Positions 16,508-25,024 of a stretch of DNA of 64,000 bases are shown here, in pieces. The translations under genes were made by a program, and so were the position numbers. Below the pieces are notes generated by a model. The model ran no database searches. It was not told where the DNA came from and worked only from the letters and a program-made list of their open reading frames with translations. Position 1 is the first letter of the stretch. Each line of letters begins with the position of its first letter. Source of the stretch: Candidatus Flexifilum breve (GTDB taxonomy: Bacteria > Chloroflexota > Anaerolineae > Aggregatilineales > Phototrophicaceae); assembly GCA_016717205.1 (NCBI GenBank), contig JADKGC010000002.1, positions 930,001-994,000 of the forward strand, read 5' to 3'.

Positions 16508-17050
16508 ATGGCAGACGAAATCAAGCAGGAACAGCCCACGCCGATTGATCCCAATAATCCGCCCGCGCCGATTGCGGAACAGGCGGATAAGTCGGTGCGC
16601 GAACTGCGCGAAACCCCGGTTGACGATCCCGCTCAGGCGCAGGTCGAAGCCGTGCTGAACAAGCCCGTCGAGGCGATTGAAGACGCGGCGAATCAACTGG
16701 ATCGCGCGACCAAGCCGCAGACGCCCGCCGAGTCGCTGGCGCCGGCGCACAATCGCAGCGAAACGCACATCTTCGGGCGCGTCATCCCGTACCCGCTGTA
16801 CACCGTGGTCTTCTTCACGCTCGGCGTGATCACGATTATCGAAGTGGTGATCGCTGAAGTCTTCCCGGAAGGGCTGTTCAAGACGATCCCGCTGGTCGTG
16901 CTCTCGCTGGCGAAGGCCGTGATGGTCGTGATGTTCTACATGCACCTCAAAGAGGACAGCCGCATTTTCGCGTTCACGCTCATTTTGCCGCTGCTGATCG
17001 CGCTGGTGTCGGCGCTCTTCCTGCTCTCCGTCCCGATCACGGGCTACTAA
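16508..17050 (+). CDS. ctaF: Cytochrome c oxidase subunit IV-like protein with long N-terminal extension
   Basis: A 180-residue protein. The C-terminal 95 residues contain three helices and match prokaryotic COX4/CyoD: HIFGRVIPYPLYTVVFFTLGVITIIEVV, then LSLAKAVMVVMFYMHLKED (the diagnostic VxxFYMHL motif), then LILPLLIALVSALFLL. The first 85 residues are a hydrophilic Pro/Ala/Asp-rich extension, longer than in most relatives. It is the last gene of the oxidase operon and is followed by an inverted repeat. Confidence 0.9.
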   Translation: MADEIKQEQPTPIDPNNPPAPIAEQADKSVRELRETPVDDPAQAQVEAVLNKPVEAIEDAANQLDRATKPQTPAESLAPAHNRSETHIFGRVIPYPLYTVVFFTLGVITIIEVVIAEVFPEGLFKTIPLVVLSLAKAVMVVMFYMHLKEDSRIFAFTLILPLLIALVSALFLLSVPITGY

Positions 17051-17063
17051 CAAAGAAAATGCC

Positions 17064-17146
17064 TAACGCAAAGGCGCGAAGGCGCGAAGACGCAAAGGAA
17101 GTAGATCAATCTGCTTTGCGCCTTTGTGTCTTTGCGCCTTTGCGTT
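17064..17146. repeat. AACGCAAAGGCGC inverted repeat after the oxidase operon
   Basis: Imperfect 33-base arms (AACGCAAAGGCGCGAAGG... at 17064; ...CTTTGCGCCTTTGCGTT ending 17146) with a 16-base loop, followed by a T-rich run. It may terminate the oxidase transcript. The same family forms the perfect hairpin at 24331. Confidence 0.85.
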
Positions 17147-17174
17147 GAGTCTTTATTTTTCTCTTTCTCTGACC

Positions 17175-17918
17175 ATGAATAATTTAGCGGGCAAGGTGGC
17201 GTTGGTGACGGGGTCGGCGCAGCGCGTGGGCAAAGCCATTGCGTTGGAGTTGGCGCGGCACGGCACGGACATCGCCCTGCACTACGGCAATTCCCCCGCG
17301 AAGGTGGTTGACCAAACCCGCCGCGAGATTGAAGCGCTCGGCGTCCAAGCCTTCCCTATTCAAGCCGACCTCAGCCACGCGGACAACTCCTCCCACCTGA
17401 TCGAGGCGGTGCGCGCGCACTATGGACGACTGGATGTGCTGGTCAACAGCGCCTCGAATTTCCTGCGCCGCCGCCTGCTCGATGTGACGCTCGACGACTG
17501 GAACGCGACGCTGGCGACCAACCTGACCGCGCCGTTCCTGCTCACGCAGCACGCCGCCCGGCTCATGCTGCAAAATGACCCTCCCGGCGGCGTGATCATC
17601 AATATCTGCGATAAAGGTTCGCTCGAACCGTGGCCGGACTTTGCCGCGCACGGGATCAGCAAGGCGGGCTTGCTGGCGCTCACCCAGTTGAGCGCGGTCA
17701 GCCTCGCGCCGCCGATTCGCACCCATGCGATCATCCCCGGCCTCGTGCTCAAACCGGACGCCATGCCGGACGCGCGCTGGCAGGCATTGGCCGCCGACAC
17801 CCCCCTGCAGCAGCCCGGTTCCGCCGAGGATGTCGCGCGGGCGGTGGCGTATCTGGCACGCGAACCGTACCTCAACGGCGTTGTGCTCAATGTCGATGGT
17901 GGTGAATACCTCACCTAG
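17175..17918 (+). CDS. Short-chain dehydrogenase/reductase, pteridine-reductase-like, catalytic Tyr replaced
   Basis: A 247-residue Rossmann-fold protein. The cofactor motif TGSAQRVG (12-19) and NSASNF (91-96) resemble pteridine reductase and FolM-like dihydropteridine reductases. In PTR1 the catalytic set is Asp-Tyr-Lys with 13 and 4 residue spacing; here the spacing is kept as Asp146, His159 and Lys163 (HGISK), so the catalytic tyrosine is a histidine. Activity as a reductase is therefore uncertain. The start ATG 17175 gives the normal SDR N-terminus. The next gene starts 18 bases after its stop. Confidence 0.85.
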   Translation: MNNLAGKVALVTGSAQRVGKAIALELARHGTDIALHYGNSPAKVVDQTRREIEALGVQAFPIQADLSHADNSSHLIEAVRAHYGRLDVLVNSASNFLRRRLLDVTLDDWNATLATNLTAPFLLTQHAARLMLQNDPPGGVIINICDKGSLEPWPDFAAHGISKAGLLALTQLSAVSLAPPIRTHAIIPGLVLKPDAMPDARWQALAADTPLQQPGSAEDVARAVAYLAREPYLNGVVLNVDGGEYLT

Positions 17919-17935
17919 CCCGTAAAGGTCAACCG

Positions 17936-18775
17936 ATGCGCGTGGTCGTTCTATCCGATACTCACTATTTGCCGCAGTACCGCACGCTCTTAGAGAAGAC
18001 CGTCACCGAAATTGCCGCGCTGAACCCGGACTGCGTGATCGCCGCGGGGGACGTGGGTGAACGGCTGATGGGCTTCGACGCCATGCTGGCACTGCTCAGC
18101 CGCCTGCCGTGCCCACGGTTGATCCTCGCGGGCAATCACGACCTGTGGGCGCGCGATGGCCTGAGCAGTCAGGAGTTGTGGGAGCACGAACTGCCGCGTC
18201 TCACCCACAATCACGGTGCGATCTGGCTGGAAGGCGCAAACTGGGTGAGCGACGGGCTCGGCGTGTGCGGCACGCTGGCGTGGTATGACTACACCGGCAA
18301 AGACCCCGCGATCAACATGACCGACGCCGATTACGCCAGCAACAAAGCGCAGATCGTCATGGATGGCTCGCTGATCAACTGGCCGTGGACAGATCAGGCG
18401 TTTGCCGCGCAGATCGGGGCGGCGTTCAGCGCACGCTTGGCCGCGCTCGAGGCGGATCCGGCGGTACGCGAAATCCTCGTGGTGACGCACGCGCCGATCT
18501 TCATGGAGGCGGTCGTGCGCAAGCCGGGCAATTACGCTTGGAACGTCGGCAACGCCTACTTCTACAACCTGACGCTCGGCCCGACCGTGAGCGCCAGTCC
18601 CAAAGTCAGCGCGGTGATCAGCGCGCACACGCACGAAGGCGTCATAGCGACCGTTGCCGGGATCCACCGTCCCATTGAGCTGCGCGTCATCCCCGCAGAC
18701 TATGGCAAGCCCGCGTATGTCGTGCTCGACTACACGCCGAGCCTCAGCGTGATTCAGATCCACCATGTGACGTGA
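17936..18775 (+). CDS. Calcineurin-like metallophosphoesterase
   Basis: A 279-residue protein with the full metal-site pattern: SDTH (Asp8, His10), AGDVGE (Asp39), GNHD (Asn67, His68), VVTHAP and AHTHEG near the C-terminus. The substrate is not predictable from the motifs; members hydrolyse nucleotides, phosphoproteins or phospholipids. It probably shares a transcript with the SDR gene. A perfect palindromic repeat follows at 18810. Confidence 0.9.
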   Translation: MRVVVLSDTHYLPQYRTLLEKTVTEIAALNPDCVIAAGDVGERLMGFDAMLALLSRLPCPRLILAGNHDLWARDGLSSQELWEHELPRLTHNHGAIWLEGANWVSDGLGVCGTLAWYDYTGKDPAINMTDADYASNKAQIVMDGSLINWPWTDQAFAAQIGAAFSARLAALEADPAVREILVVTHAPIFMEAVVRKPGNYAWNVGNAYFYNLTLGPTVSASPKVSAVISAHTHEGVIATVAGIHRPIELRVIPADYGKPAYVVLDYTPSLSVIQIHHVT

Positions 18776-18809
18776 GTGCTGGATCCGGTAAAGGGTCGAG
18801 TCAGGGATT

Positions 18810-18837
18810 GTAGGGGCGCACGGCCGTGCGCCCCTAC
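18810..18837. repeat. Perfect 28-base palindrome GTAGGGGCGCACGG + complement
   Basis: Perfectly self-complementary with no loop. The family also occurs at 49855-49881 and, split, at 47969-48027. Confidence 0.9.
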
Positions 18838-18902
18838 GAAAAAGCATATCCTGATCTGCAATCGGTTGCCGGATGGAGCACTAAGCAGGAGGATCAATCG
18901 GC

Positions 18903-19442
18903 ATGAGCGACGAACACTACGAGCACTTTGTCCAAGCGTCGGCTGGCGGGCGAGAAGCCAAGCTCACGATCCGCGCGGAGGGCACGGCAGCGTGTGAATT
19001 GGTCAAATGGCAAATGGCCGACCGCACGCAGTACAGTTTGCAGGGTCGGTATGAGGCGCGCACGGAAGCCTACGGTTGGCTGCGGATCGAACGTGTGACG
19101 CTGGCAGCACCGTCGGCGGCAATCACGGTGCCCATTGAGGCGCTCGGCTGCGAACTGATCTACGAGGTTGTTAAAGTGGCGCGTAGTCCGGTGGTCGAGC
19201 ATCCCAACGACATGCTGGGGATGAGCGGGCGCTGGAACGAATGGTTCGATCTGCTCGTGTTTCCCATCGGTTTGGTCGTCGAATGTTATTACGGGCTGAA
19301 GTACCTGATCGAAGTTGACGATCTGGAGGCATACCCGCCCGACCTACGCCAGCACATCAACGCCGATTTCATGCGCCACCTCGAAGATTTAGTCCTGCTC
19401 ATGGACAAAATGAAGTTCGCCCGCGTTGGCAGCGGGTCATAA
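18903..19442 (+). CDS. Uncharacterised protein, 179 residues
   Basis: No family recognised. GCAGGAGG before ATG 18903 is a strong ribosome site. The N-terminal 90 residues look beta-rich (alternating hydrophobic pattern, LTIRAEGTAACELVKWQM). The C-terminal half has a hydrophobic stretch LLVFPIGLVVECYYGLKYLI and a helical end (DFMRHLEDLVLLMDKM). No signal peptide is visible. Coding potential is supported by codon pattern and ribosome site. Confidence 0.65.
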   Translation: MSDEHYEHFVQASAGGREAKLTIRAEGTAACELVKWQMADRTQYSLQGRYEARTEAYGWLRIERVTLAAPSAAITVPIEALGCELIYEVVKVARSPVVEHPNDMLGMSGRWNEWFDLLVFPIGLVVECYYGLKYLIEVDDLEAYPPDLRQHINADFMRHLEDLVLLMDKMKFARVGSGS

Positions 19443-19528
19443 TCATGATATGAGTTTCTTTACGGGTCAAAATGCAGTAGAATGGTGCGTTTGTGCACCC
19501 GTTCGAGTGGTGCGTTTTGAGGTGACCC

Positions 19529-20617
19529 ATGACTCAACGTGATGCCGACGCGATTTTCAATCGCTGTACCCGATTTGTCCCCGGCCATTATCGGACCACC
19601 CCACAGCAGGTGTTGGCGGCGCTGGCGGCGTACACCCCACGTGATGCCGCGTTCGATATGTACGGCGAAGGCAAGCTGATCGCCGACTTCGAGACGGAGA
19701 TCGCCGGGCTGCTGGGCAAGCCCGCCGCCCTGTTCCTACCATCCGGCACGATGGCCCAGCAGATCGCGCTGCGCATCTGGGCGGATCGCAGCGGCAACCG
19801 GAACGTCGCCTTTCATCCGACCAACCACCTCGAAGACCACGAACATCAAGCCTTTCGCGAACTGCATCACCTGAGCGGGATTCGCGTTGGCAATCCGAAC
19901 TATCTGCTGACGCTCGACGACCTGAAGAAGGTGCGCTCCCCGATCGGCACGCTGCTGCTGGAACTGCCGCAGCGCTTCATCGGCGGGATGCTGCCGACGT
20001 GGGACGAACTCACGGCGATTGCGGCATGGGCGCGCGAGCAGGGGATCACGCTGCACCTCGACGGCGCGCGCCTGTGGGAGTCGCAGCCGTTCTACGGACG
20101 CAGTTACGCGGAGATCTGCGCCCTGTTCGATTCGGTTTACGTGTCGTTCTACAAAATCCTCGGCGGGATCAGCGGGGCGACCCTGGTCGGCGACGAACGA
20201 CTGATCAGCGAGGCGAAGGTGTGGCAGCGGCGGCATGGCGGCAACCTGCCGCGCATGTATCCGTTTGTGCTGGCGGCGAAAATGGGCATGGATCAGCGTT
20301 TATCCCAAATGGACGCTTATTATCGCAAGGCGTGTGCCATCGCGGGGGCGATATCCCAAATTGAGGGCATCGAGATCAAGCCGAACCCGCCGCACTGCAA
20401 TATGATGCAGATCTACTTCAAGCGCGACAAGGAACGGCTGTTTGAGGCCGTGCTGGATCTCGCCGAAGAGACAGGCACCCTGCTCGCCTACTACCTCATG
20501 CCCAGCGCGATCCCGGCGTACTGCATGCAGGAACTGACCATCGGCGATGGCGCGCTGGACATCCCGACTGAGGACATCACGGTGCTGTTTTCCGAGGCGC
20601 TGCACCGGTCGGCGTAA
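19529..20617 (+). CDS. Threonine-aldolase-like PLP-dependent lyase (beta-eliminating lyase family)
   Basis: A 362-residue fold-type I PLP enzyme. Markers are FLPSGTMAQQIAL (69-81, phosphate binding), LHLDGARLWE (Asp178, pyridine nitrogen contact) and the Schiff-base Lys209 in SFYKILGG followed by ISGATLVGD. Low-specificity L-threonine aldolases cleave L-threonine/allo-threonine to glycine and acetaldehyde; this protein is a diverged member and may act on another beta-hydroxy amino acid. Possible -10 TAGAAT lies about 45 bases upstream. It converges with the VOC gene at 20629. Confidence 0.85.
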   Translation: MTQRDADAIFNRCTRFVPGHYRTTPQQVLAALAAYTPRDAAFDMYGEGKLIADFETEIAGLLGKPAALFLPSGTMAQQIALRIWADRSGNRNVAFHPTNHLEDHEHQAFRELHHLSGIRVGNPNYLLTLDDLKKVRSPIGTLLLELPQRFIGGMLPTWDELTAIAAWAREQGITLHLDGARLWESQPFYGRSYAEICALFDSVYVSFYKILGGISGATLVGDERLISEAKVWQRRHGGNLPRMYPFVLAAKMGMDQRLSQMDAYYRKACAIAGAISQIEGIEIKPNPPHCNMMQIYFKRDKERLFEAVLDLAEETGTLLAYYLMPSAIPAYCMQELTIGDGALDIPTEDITVLFSEALHRSA

Positions 20618-20628
20618 CCGCGTGCAGG

Positions 20629-20982
20629 TTAGGTCGACCCGCCCCCGAATCCGATCTCGTTGCCGTCGGCATCGCGGTAGGTGATCTTGCGCACACCCTG
20701 CGCATAGGTTTCCTGTTGCGCCGGGGCGAGTCCCCGCTCAGCGATTTGCGCGATGAGCGCGTCGAGGTTCTCGACGAACAGCGTATGCCGGGCGTGCCCG
20801 GCGTGCTCCGGCTGCTGCACGATGTACAGATACCGATGCTCCGCCAGCTCCCACACCGCCTCGGTGTCGTGCGGAAAGAAGTTGGGCGGCGAGCCGAGGA
20901 GTTGTTCATACCAGGTCCGCGCTGTCGCAAAGTCAACGACCGGAATTCCCGCAAACAGGTCGAGACTCTTCGTCGGAATCAT
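20629..20982 (-). CDS. VOC-superfamily protein
   Basis: A 117-residue two-module protein: LDLFAGIPVVDFATARTWYEQLLG, HRYLYIVQQPEHAGHARHTLFV, then LDALIAQIAERGL and the end ITYRDADGNEIGFGG. The pattern fits small bleomycin-resistance or glyoxalase-like binders. Substrate unknown. The MOSC gene upstream is on the same strand 113 bases away, so they may be co-expressed. Confidence 0.85.
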   Translation of the reverse strand: MIPTKSLDLFAGIPVVDFATARTWYEQLLGSPPNFFPHDTEAVWELAEHRYLYIVQQPEHAGHARHTLFVENLDALIAQIAERGLAPAQQETYAQGVRKITYRDADGNEIGFGGGST

Positions 20983-21095
20983 ACTGATTACGCCTCTCTC
21001 TTCACCATCCGATCAGCGCAGTCATGGACTAATGCCTTTCCAGACATGCGCTGATCCTCTTGCTAAATGTTCAGGACGGGTACGGCGTGAATTCG

Positions 21096-21740
21096 CTACG
21101 CCATGCGTTTCGCGAGCTCGTCCTCGAACCAGTGGCGCGACCGGATGTCAATCGGCGCGGCGAGGTAGCGGCGAATCACAGCCTCGTCCATGTCGTCATG
21201 CTCGTAGAAGAAGCGGAAGCTCTCGATGATCGTTATCCCGTCCGCGCTGAGCGGAAGATAGGTGACCGGATCGCCCACCGTGACCGTCCCTGTTTCGAGC
21301 ACGCGGCAGTACAGGCCGGGACGTTCGGCGAAGCGGAATTTCTTGACGAACTGCGGGTCTTCCAGCCGTGCCGCCAGTGACGCGCACGGGATGCGCGGCG
21401 CGGTCACTTCGAGCAGCACTGCGCCGACCTGTAAGCGGTCGCCAATGCTGTAAGTGGCGCTTTCCAGCCCGGAGACCGTCAGATTTTCACCGAAGATGCC
21501 ATTGGGCAGCGTCCGCCCGATGTGCCCTTCCCACCAGTCGTAATCCGGGCGACCGAACACGTACACGGCTTGATCTACCCCGCCGTGATTCTCGGTGTCG
21601 ATGATCACATCACCCGCGAGACCGAGTGCGCCAATCGCCACGGGCTCAGTAGTCGGCTCTTTGAAGATGGCCGATGTTCCGGTGCGCTTGCCGTTCTTCA
21701 GGGGGCGCTCCTCCCCGATGTTCACACTGATTAACTGCAT
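21096..21740 (-). CDS. MOSC-domain protein, YiiM type
   Basis: A 214-residue protein starting at ATG 21740 with AAAGGAAA upstream. The MOSC core is visible: ALGLAGDVIIDTENHGGVDQAVYVF, then WWEGHIGRTLPNGIFGENLTV, and PRIPCASLAARL with the conserved cysteine that binds the molybdenum-cofactor sulfur in the family. A C-terminal triple-helix domain (EHDDMDEAVIRRYL) is typical of YiiM. E. coli YiiM is associated with N-hydroxylated base-analogue detoxification; function here is inferred from family. Confidence 0.9.
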   Translation of the reverse strand: MQLISVNIGEERPLKNGKRTGTSAIFKEPTTEPVAIGALGLAGDVIIDTENHGGVDQAVYVFGRPDYDWWEGHIGRTLPNGIFGENLTVSGLESATYSIGDRLQVGAVLLEVTAPRIPCASLAARLEDPQFVKKFRFAERPGLYCRVLETGTVTVGDPVTYLPLSADGITIIESFRFFYEHDDMDEAVIRRYLAAPIDIRSRHWFEDELAKRMA

Positions 21741-21777
21741 GGTGTTTCCTTTGAGCTTATTGAAACGGTCGAATTCC

Positions 21778-22125
21778 GATCCCACCCCCGGCCCTTCCCC
21801 GAATTCAGGGAGGGGAGACAGCAGTATCGGCCAGGCATAACCTGTTTTCGTAGGGACGCGATTTAGAGGGTGTCCAATAAGGTTATCACCTGTAGGGACG
21901 AGGCATGCCTCGTCCTAATTTCTAGAGAAAGACACAGAGGACAAGGCATGCCTTGTCCCTACAAAAACCTCTCTCATAAAGATAACAGTACGCTTTTTGG
22001 ACACCCTCTTTATCGCGTCCGTTGATCGCTAACACTGACAACAACCCACAGACCGCTTTTTGAACACCGTCTTGGGTGACTGCGCATGACCCCACCTCCG
22101 AATTCAGGGAGGGTAGACAGATTGA
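21778..22125. repeat. Repeat-filled gap upstream of the thioredoxin/NHL gene
   Basis: A CCCCGAATTCAGGGAGGGG fragment (about 21795-21815), a GTAGGGACGCGAT palindrome whose two halves (21849-21865 and 22009-22021) are separated by a TIR element, a solitary element end GCTTTTTGAACACC (about 22050) and a second GAATTCAGGGAGGG fragment (about 22099). No gene is seen. Confidence 0.8.
21866..22008. mobile_element. 143-bp MITE-like element with GAGGGTGTCCAA termini and TTTA duplication
   Basis: Terminal inverted repeats GAGGGTGTCCAA (21866) and the complement ending at 22008 continue imperfectly for about 16 bases. TTTA flanks both sides (21862-21865, 22009-22012). Deleting the element and one TTTA gives an intact GTAGGGACGCGATTTATCGC-type palindrome of the same length as the copy at 7277. 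Inside is a pair of GACGAGGCATGCC/GGACAAGGCATGCC palindromes. There is no coding capacity. Confidence 0.8.
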
Positions 22126-22208
22126 ACACCAGTAGAACGCCGAGGTAAGGTTTTGGCGGGCGCGGTCGTCCGGCTTGTAGGCGTTGCTGCCGACATTCGC
22201 GCGGTTGT

Positions 22209-22218
22209 GCGCTATACT
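22209..22218 (+). promoter_or_regulatory. Probable promoter -10 (GCGCTATACT)
   Basis: Ends 26 bases before ATG 22245 and shares the GCGC-TATAAT block seen at other starts. No clear -35. Confidence 0.6.
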
Positions 22219-22244
22219 CTCGTTCACTGCAATTGTAACATTCA

Positions 22245-24302
22245 ATGGCTAGGTTGATGATGCGTTTACTTAAGCTGCTCTTACTCGTGCTGCTGCTTCT
22301 GCCCCTGTCCGTGTTAGCTCAAGAAGGTGACCCAGTGAACAATCCCTACGTTGGCCGGGTCGATTTGCCCGCGCCGGAGTTCCCCCTCGACCTCGACTGG
22401 ATCAACGTGACCGCGCCGCTCAGCATTGAGAGCTTGCGCGGGAAAATCGTGCTGCTCGACTTCTGGACGTATGGCTGCATCAACTGCATCCACATGATCC
22501 CCACGCTGGAACGGCTGGAAGCGCAGTATGGCAATGCGCTGGTCGTGATCGGCGTGCATTCGGCCAAGTTCGAGAACGAGGGCGAGACCGAAAATCTGCG
22601 TCAGATCGTGCAGCGCTACGAGCTGCATCACCCGGTGATCAACGACAGCGGCTTCCGCGTGTGGCAGACCTACGGTGTGCGCGCGTGGCCGTCCTTCGTG
22701 CTGATCGACCCGCGCGGCAATGTGCTGGCGATGCAGGCGGGCGAAATCCCCTTCGAGGCGTTCGACCGCGTGATCGGCGGCATGGCCGAGTACTTCGACT
22801 CGGTTGGCGAACTCAATCGCGATCCACTGGAACTGGCGTTGGAAGGCGCGAACGCCATCGGCGGGCTGCTGTCGTACCCCGGCAAGGTGCTGGCGGATGA
22901 ATCGTCGAATCGCCTGTTCATCGCCGATACCAACCACCACCGCATCATCGTCGCCGATTTGACGACCTACGAGGTGCAGGCGGTGATCGGCACTGGCGCG
23001 CGCGGTTTCACCGACGGCGCGTTTGACGCGGCGCAGTTCAACAAGCCGCAGGGCCTGGCGCTGAATGGCACGGATCTTTATGTGGCGGACACCGAGAATC
23101 ACGCGGTGCGCCGCATCAATCTCGCCGATGAAACGGTGACGACGGTCGCCGGGACGGGCGCACAGGGTTACACCCGCTATACGGTCGGCGAGCCGCAGCC
23201 CGCCAGCAGCACGGCGATCAGCTCGCCGTGGGATGTGACGTTCGGCGCGGACAACACGCTGTACGTGGCGATGGCGGGCGTGCATCAGATCTGGACGCTC
23301 GACGTGGCGAACAACCTGATCACGCCGTCGATTGGCAGCGGGCGCGAGGCGCTCGTCAACAGCACGCTGCTCGAGTCGGATCTCGCGCAGCCGAGCGGCC
23401 TGTTCTTCCGGGACGGTGTGCTGTACTTCGCCGACAGCGAATCGAGCACGGTGCGCGCGGCGGATACCAATGCCAATCAACTGGCGACGCTGGCGGGCAC
23501 GCTTGACAACAATCTGTTCGACTTTGGCGACATGGACGGCGCGGCGGGCGTATCGCGCTTGCAGCATCCGCTCGGCGTGACGGGCGGCGCAGTCGGCGAT
23601 TTGTTCGTCGCGGATACCTACAACAGCACGATCAAGCGGCTTGACCCGGCCACATCGACGATCACCACACTGAGCGGATCGGGCAGCCCCGGCGGGTATG
23701 CGGATGGTCCGCTGGACGAAGCCGAATTTGACGAACCCGGCGGCCTGTCGCTGGCGGGCAACCGGCTGTTTGTGGCGGATACCAACAATCACGCCATCCG
23801 CGTGATCGATTTGGAGGCGGGCACGGTGGTCACACTGGCCTTCCCGAACCCGGAAGCCCTGCAAATCGCGGATCAGCCGACGGTCATTGGCGGCAATCAC
23901 ATGGACGATGTGGTGCTGACGCTCGACCCGCAGACGGTCGCGGCGGGAGACGGCGAAATTGTGCTGCGTATCACCTTGCCGGAAGGGTACAAGCGCAATG
24001 AACGTGCGATGTCGCGCGTGGATTGGAACAATGCCGACGAAGCGATTGAGATCGCCGAGGCCGACCGGGCACAGGTGATCGATGGGCTGGAAATACGGCT
24101 CCCGGTCACGCTGCACGAAGGCGAGGATGTGCTCTACGGCATGATGCGCCTGTACTACTGTGAGGCGGTCAACGAGTCGCTGTGCCTGATCGATCAGATC
24201 GAGATCGAAGTGCCGGTCACGGTCAGCGCGGACGGCGCGAGCGGTGAGATCGTCATCGACCGGGTGATCGTCCCGCCGGATGTGCAGGTGGGGAGTTTCT
24301 AG
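22245..24302 (+). CDS. Secreted thioredoxin-like/NHL-repeat protein (NHLRC2-like)
   Basis: A 685-residue exported protein. Signal peptide 1-25 is followed by a thioredoxin-like domain (about 40-195) with the redox motif CINC (Cys78, Cys81) in FWTYGCINCIHMIP and the cis-Pro region VRAWPSFVLID. Then come five to six NHL beta-propeller blades (about 200-530; blades show RLFIADTNHHRI, DLYVADTENHAVRRI, RLFVADTNNHAIRVI) and a C-terminal beta domain. The arrangement is that of NHLRC2-type proteins, whose exact substrate is not established. A periplasmic or surface disulfide role is inferred. Confidence 0.9.
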   Translation: MARLMMRLLKLLLLVLLLLPLSVLAQEGDPVNNPYVGRVDLPAPEFPLDLDWINVTAPLSIESLRGKIVLLDFWTYGCINCIHMIPTLERLEAQYGNALVVIGVHSAKFENEGETENLRQIVQRYELHHPVINDSGFRVWQTYGVRAWPSFVLIDPRGNVLAMQAGEIPFEAFDRVIGGMAEYFDSVGELNRDPLELALEGANAIGGLLSYPGKVLADESSNRLFIADTNHHRIIVADLTTYEVQAVIGTGARGFTDGAFDAAQFNKPQGLALNGTDLYVADTENHAVRRINLADETVTTVAGTGAQGYTRYTVGEPQPASSTAISSPWDVTFGADNTLYVAMAGVHQIWTLDVANNLITPSIGSGREALVNSTLLESDLAQPSGLFFRDGVLYFADSESSTVRAADTNANQLATLAGTLDNNLFDFGDMDGAAGVSRLQHPLGVTGGAVGDLFVADTYNSTIKRLDPATSTITTLSGSGSPGGYADGPLDEAEFDEPGGLSLAGNRLFVADTNNHAIRVIDLEAGTVVTLAFPNPEALQIADQPTVIGGNHMDDVVLTLDPQTVAAGDGEIVLRITLPEGYKRNERAMSRVDWNNADEAIEIAEADRAQVIDGLEIRLPVTLHEGEDVLYGMMRLYYCEAVNESLCLIDQIEIEVPVTVSADGASGEIVIDRVIVPPDVQVGSF

Positions 24303-24330
24303 GCGAGAAAAGCAAGCAAGAAAAGTAAGG

Positions 24331-24445
24331 GATTCAACGCAAAGGCGCAAGGTCGCCAAGACGCCAAGTTAGGAGGGACGAGGCATTGCCTCGTCTTCTT
24401 ATTTGTCCTTGGCGTCTTGGCGACCTTGCGCCTTTGCGTTGAATC
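24331..24445. repeat. Perfect 38-base inverted repeat enclosing another palindrome
   Basis: Arms 24331-24368 and 24408-24445 are exact complements (starting GATTCAACGCAAAGGCGCAA). The 39-base loop contains a GGGACGAGGCATTGCCTCGTC palindrome of another family (24375-24395). It lies between convergent genes and may act as a two-way terminator. Confidence 0.95.
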
Positions 24446-24452
24446 TTTGCGC

Positions 24453-24938
24453 TTACGGCACGGTGTAGACCGCGCCCGTATCGACGCCATCTACGATGAC
24501 GCGGAAGGTCTGCCCGCTAACCAATTCGGCTTGCGGGTACGGCGCGACGTAGAAGCGATAGCGCGCGCCGGGGTTGAAGGTGTCGATGCGCTCCACGCCG
24601 AGCGGCCAGTGATTCTCGTTGTCGCAGCGGTTGTCAAAGGCGAAGAACCACTGACTATCGCCGGGACCACTGAGCAACTGCACCACGTTTTCAATCGGTT
24701 CACCTGCGTATTCGAAGACCCAATTGGTAACGACGCCCGTCGTGTTATTCGGGTCGGCACAGTCCGTCCCGACATAGGGGATGTCTGGCGCTTCCCCCTG
24801 CGTAACCTCGGCGGTGCGCGCGTAAGCGAGCGTATTGGTCACCGGGTCAGTGCTGGAACCGAACAGCGATCCTGTGCAGCCCGCACCGATGAGCAGCAGC
24901 AGTCCTACAATCAGTCGAATCATGGGTGTACGCCTCAT
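24453..24938 (-). CDS. Predicted lipoprotein, uncharacterised
   Basis: A 161-residue protein with an N-terminal hydrophobic stretch and lipobox LLIGAGC (Cys at residue 21), so probably lipid-anchored outside the membrane. The mature part is small, acidic and Asn/Gly/Tyr-rich with two cysteines (CADPN, NRCDN), which might form a disulfide. The C-terminus (QTFRVIVDGVDTGAVYTV) looks like a beta-sandwich end. No family recognised. A later ATG (24923) is an equally possible start. Confidence 0.7.
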   Translation of the reverse strand: MRRTPMIRLIVGLLLLIGAGCTGSLFGSSTDPVTNTLAYARTAEVTQGEAPDIPYVGTDCADPNNTTGVVTNWVFEYAGEPIENVVQLLSGPGDSQWFFAFDNRCDNENHWPLGVERIDTFNPGARYRFYVAPYPQAELVSGQTFRVIVDGVDTGAVYTVP

Positions 24939-24953
24939 TTATCTGTAAAACGA

Positions 24954-25020
24954 AGAGGACGAGGCATGCCTCGTCCCTACTTACTTGGCGTCTTCGCGAC
25001 CTTGGGCTTTTGCGTTGAGT
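24954..25020. repeat. Palindrome and solo half of the AACGCAAAGG family
   Basis: A GAGGACGAGGCATGCC palindrome (24954-24977) followed by CTTGGCGTCTTCGCGACC...TTTTGCGTTGAG, one arm only of the inverted repeat seen complete at 24331. It sits between the radA stop and the upstream region of the lipoprotein gene. Confidence 0.8.
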
Positions 25021-25024
25021 TTTT

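Noticed and set aside
22314..24359. Minus-strand frame of 681 codons opposite the thioredoxin/NHL gene
   Set aside because: Same reason; low-complexity His/Arg/Val composition and no motif.
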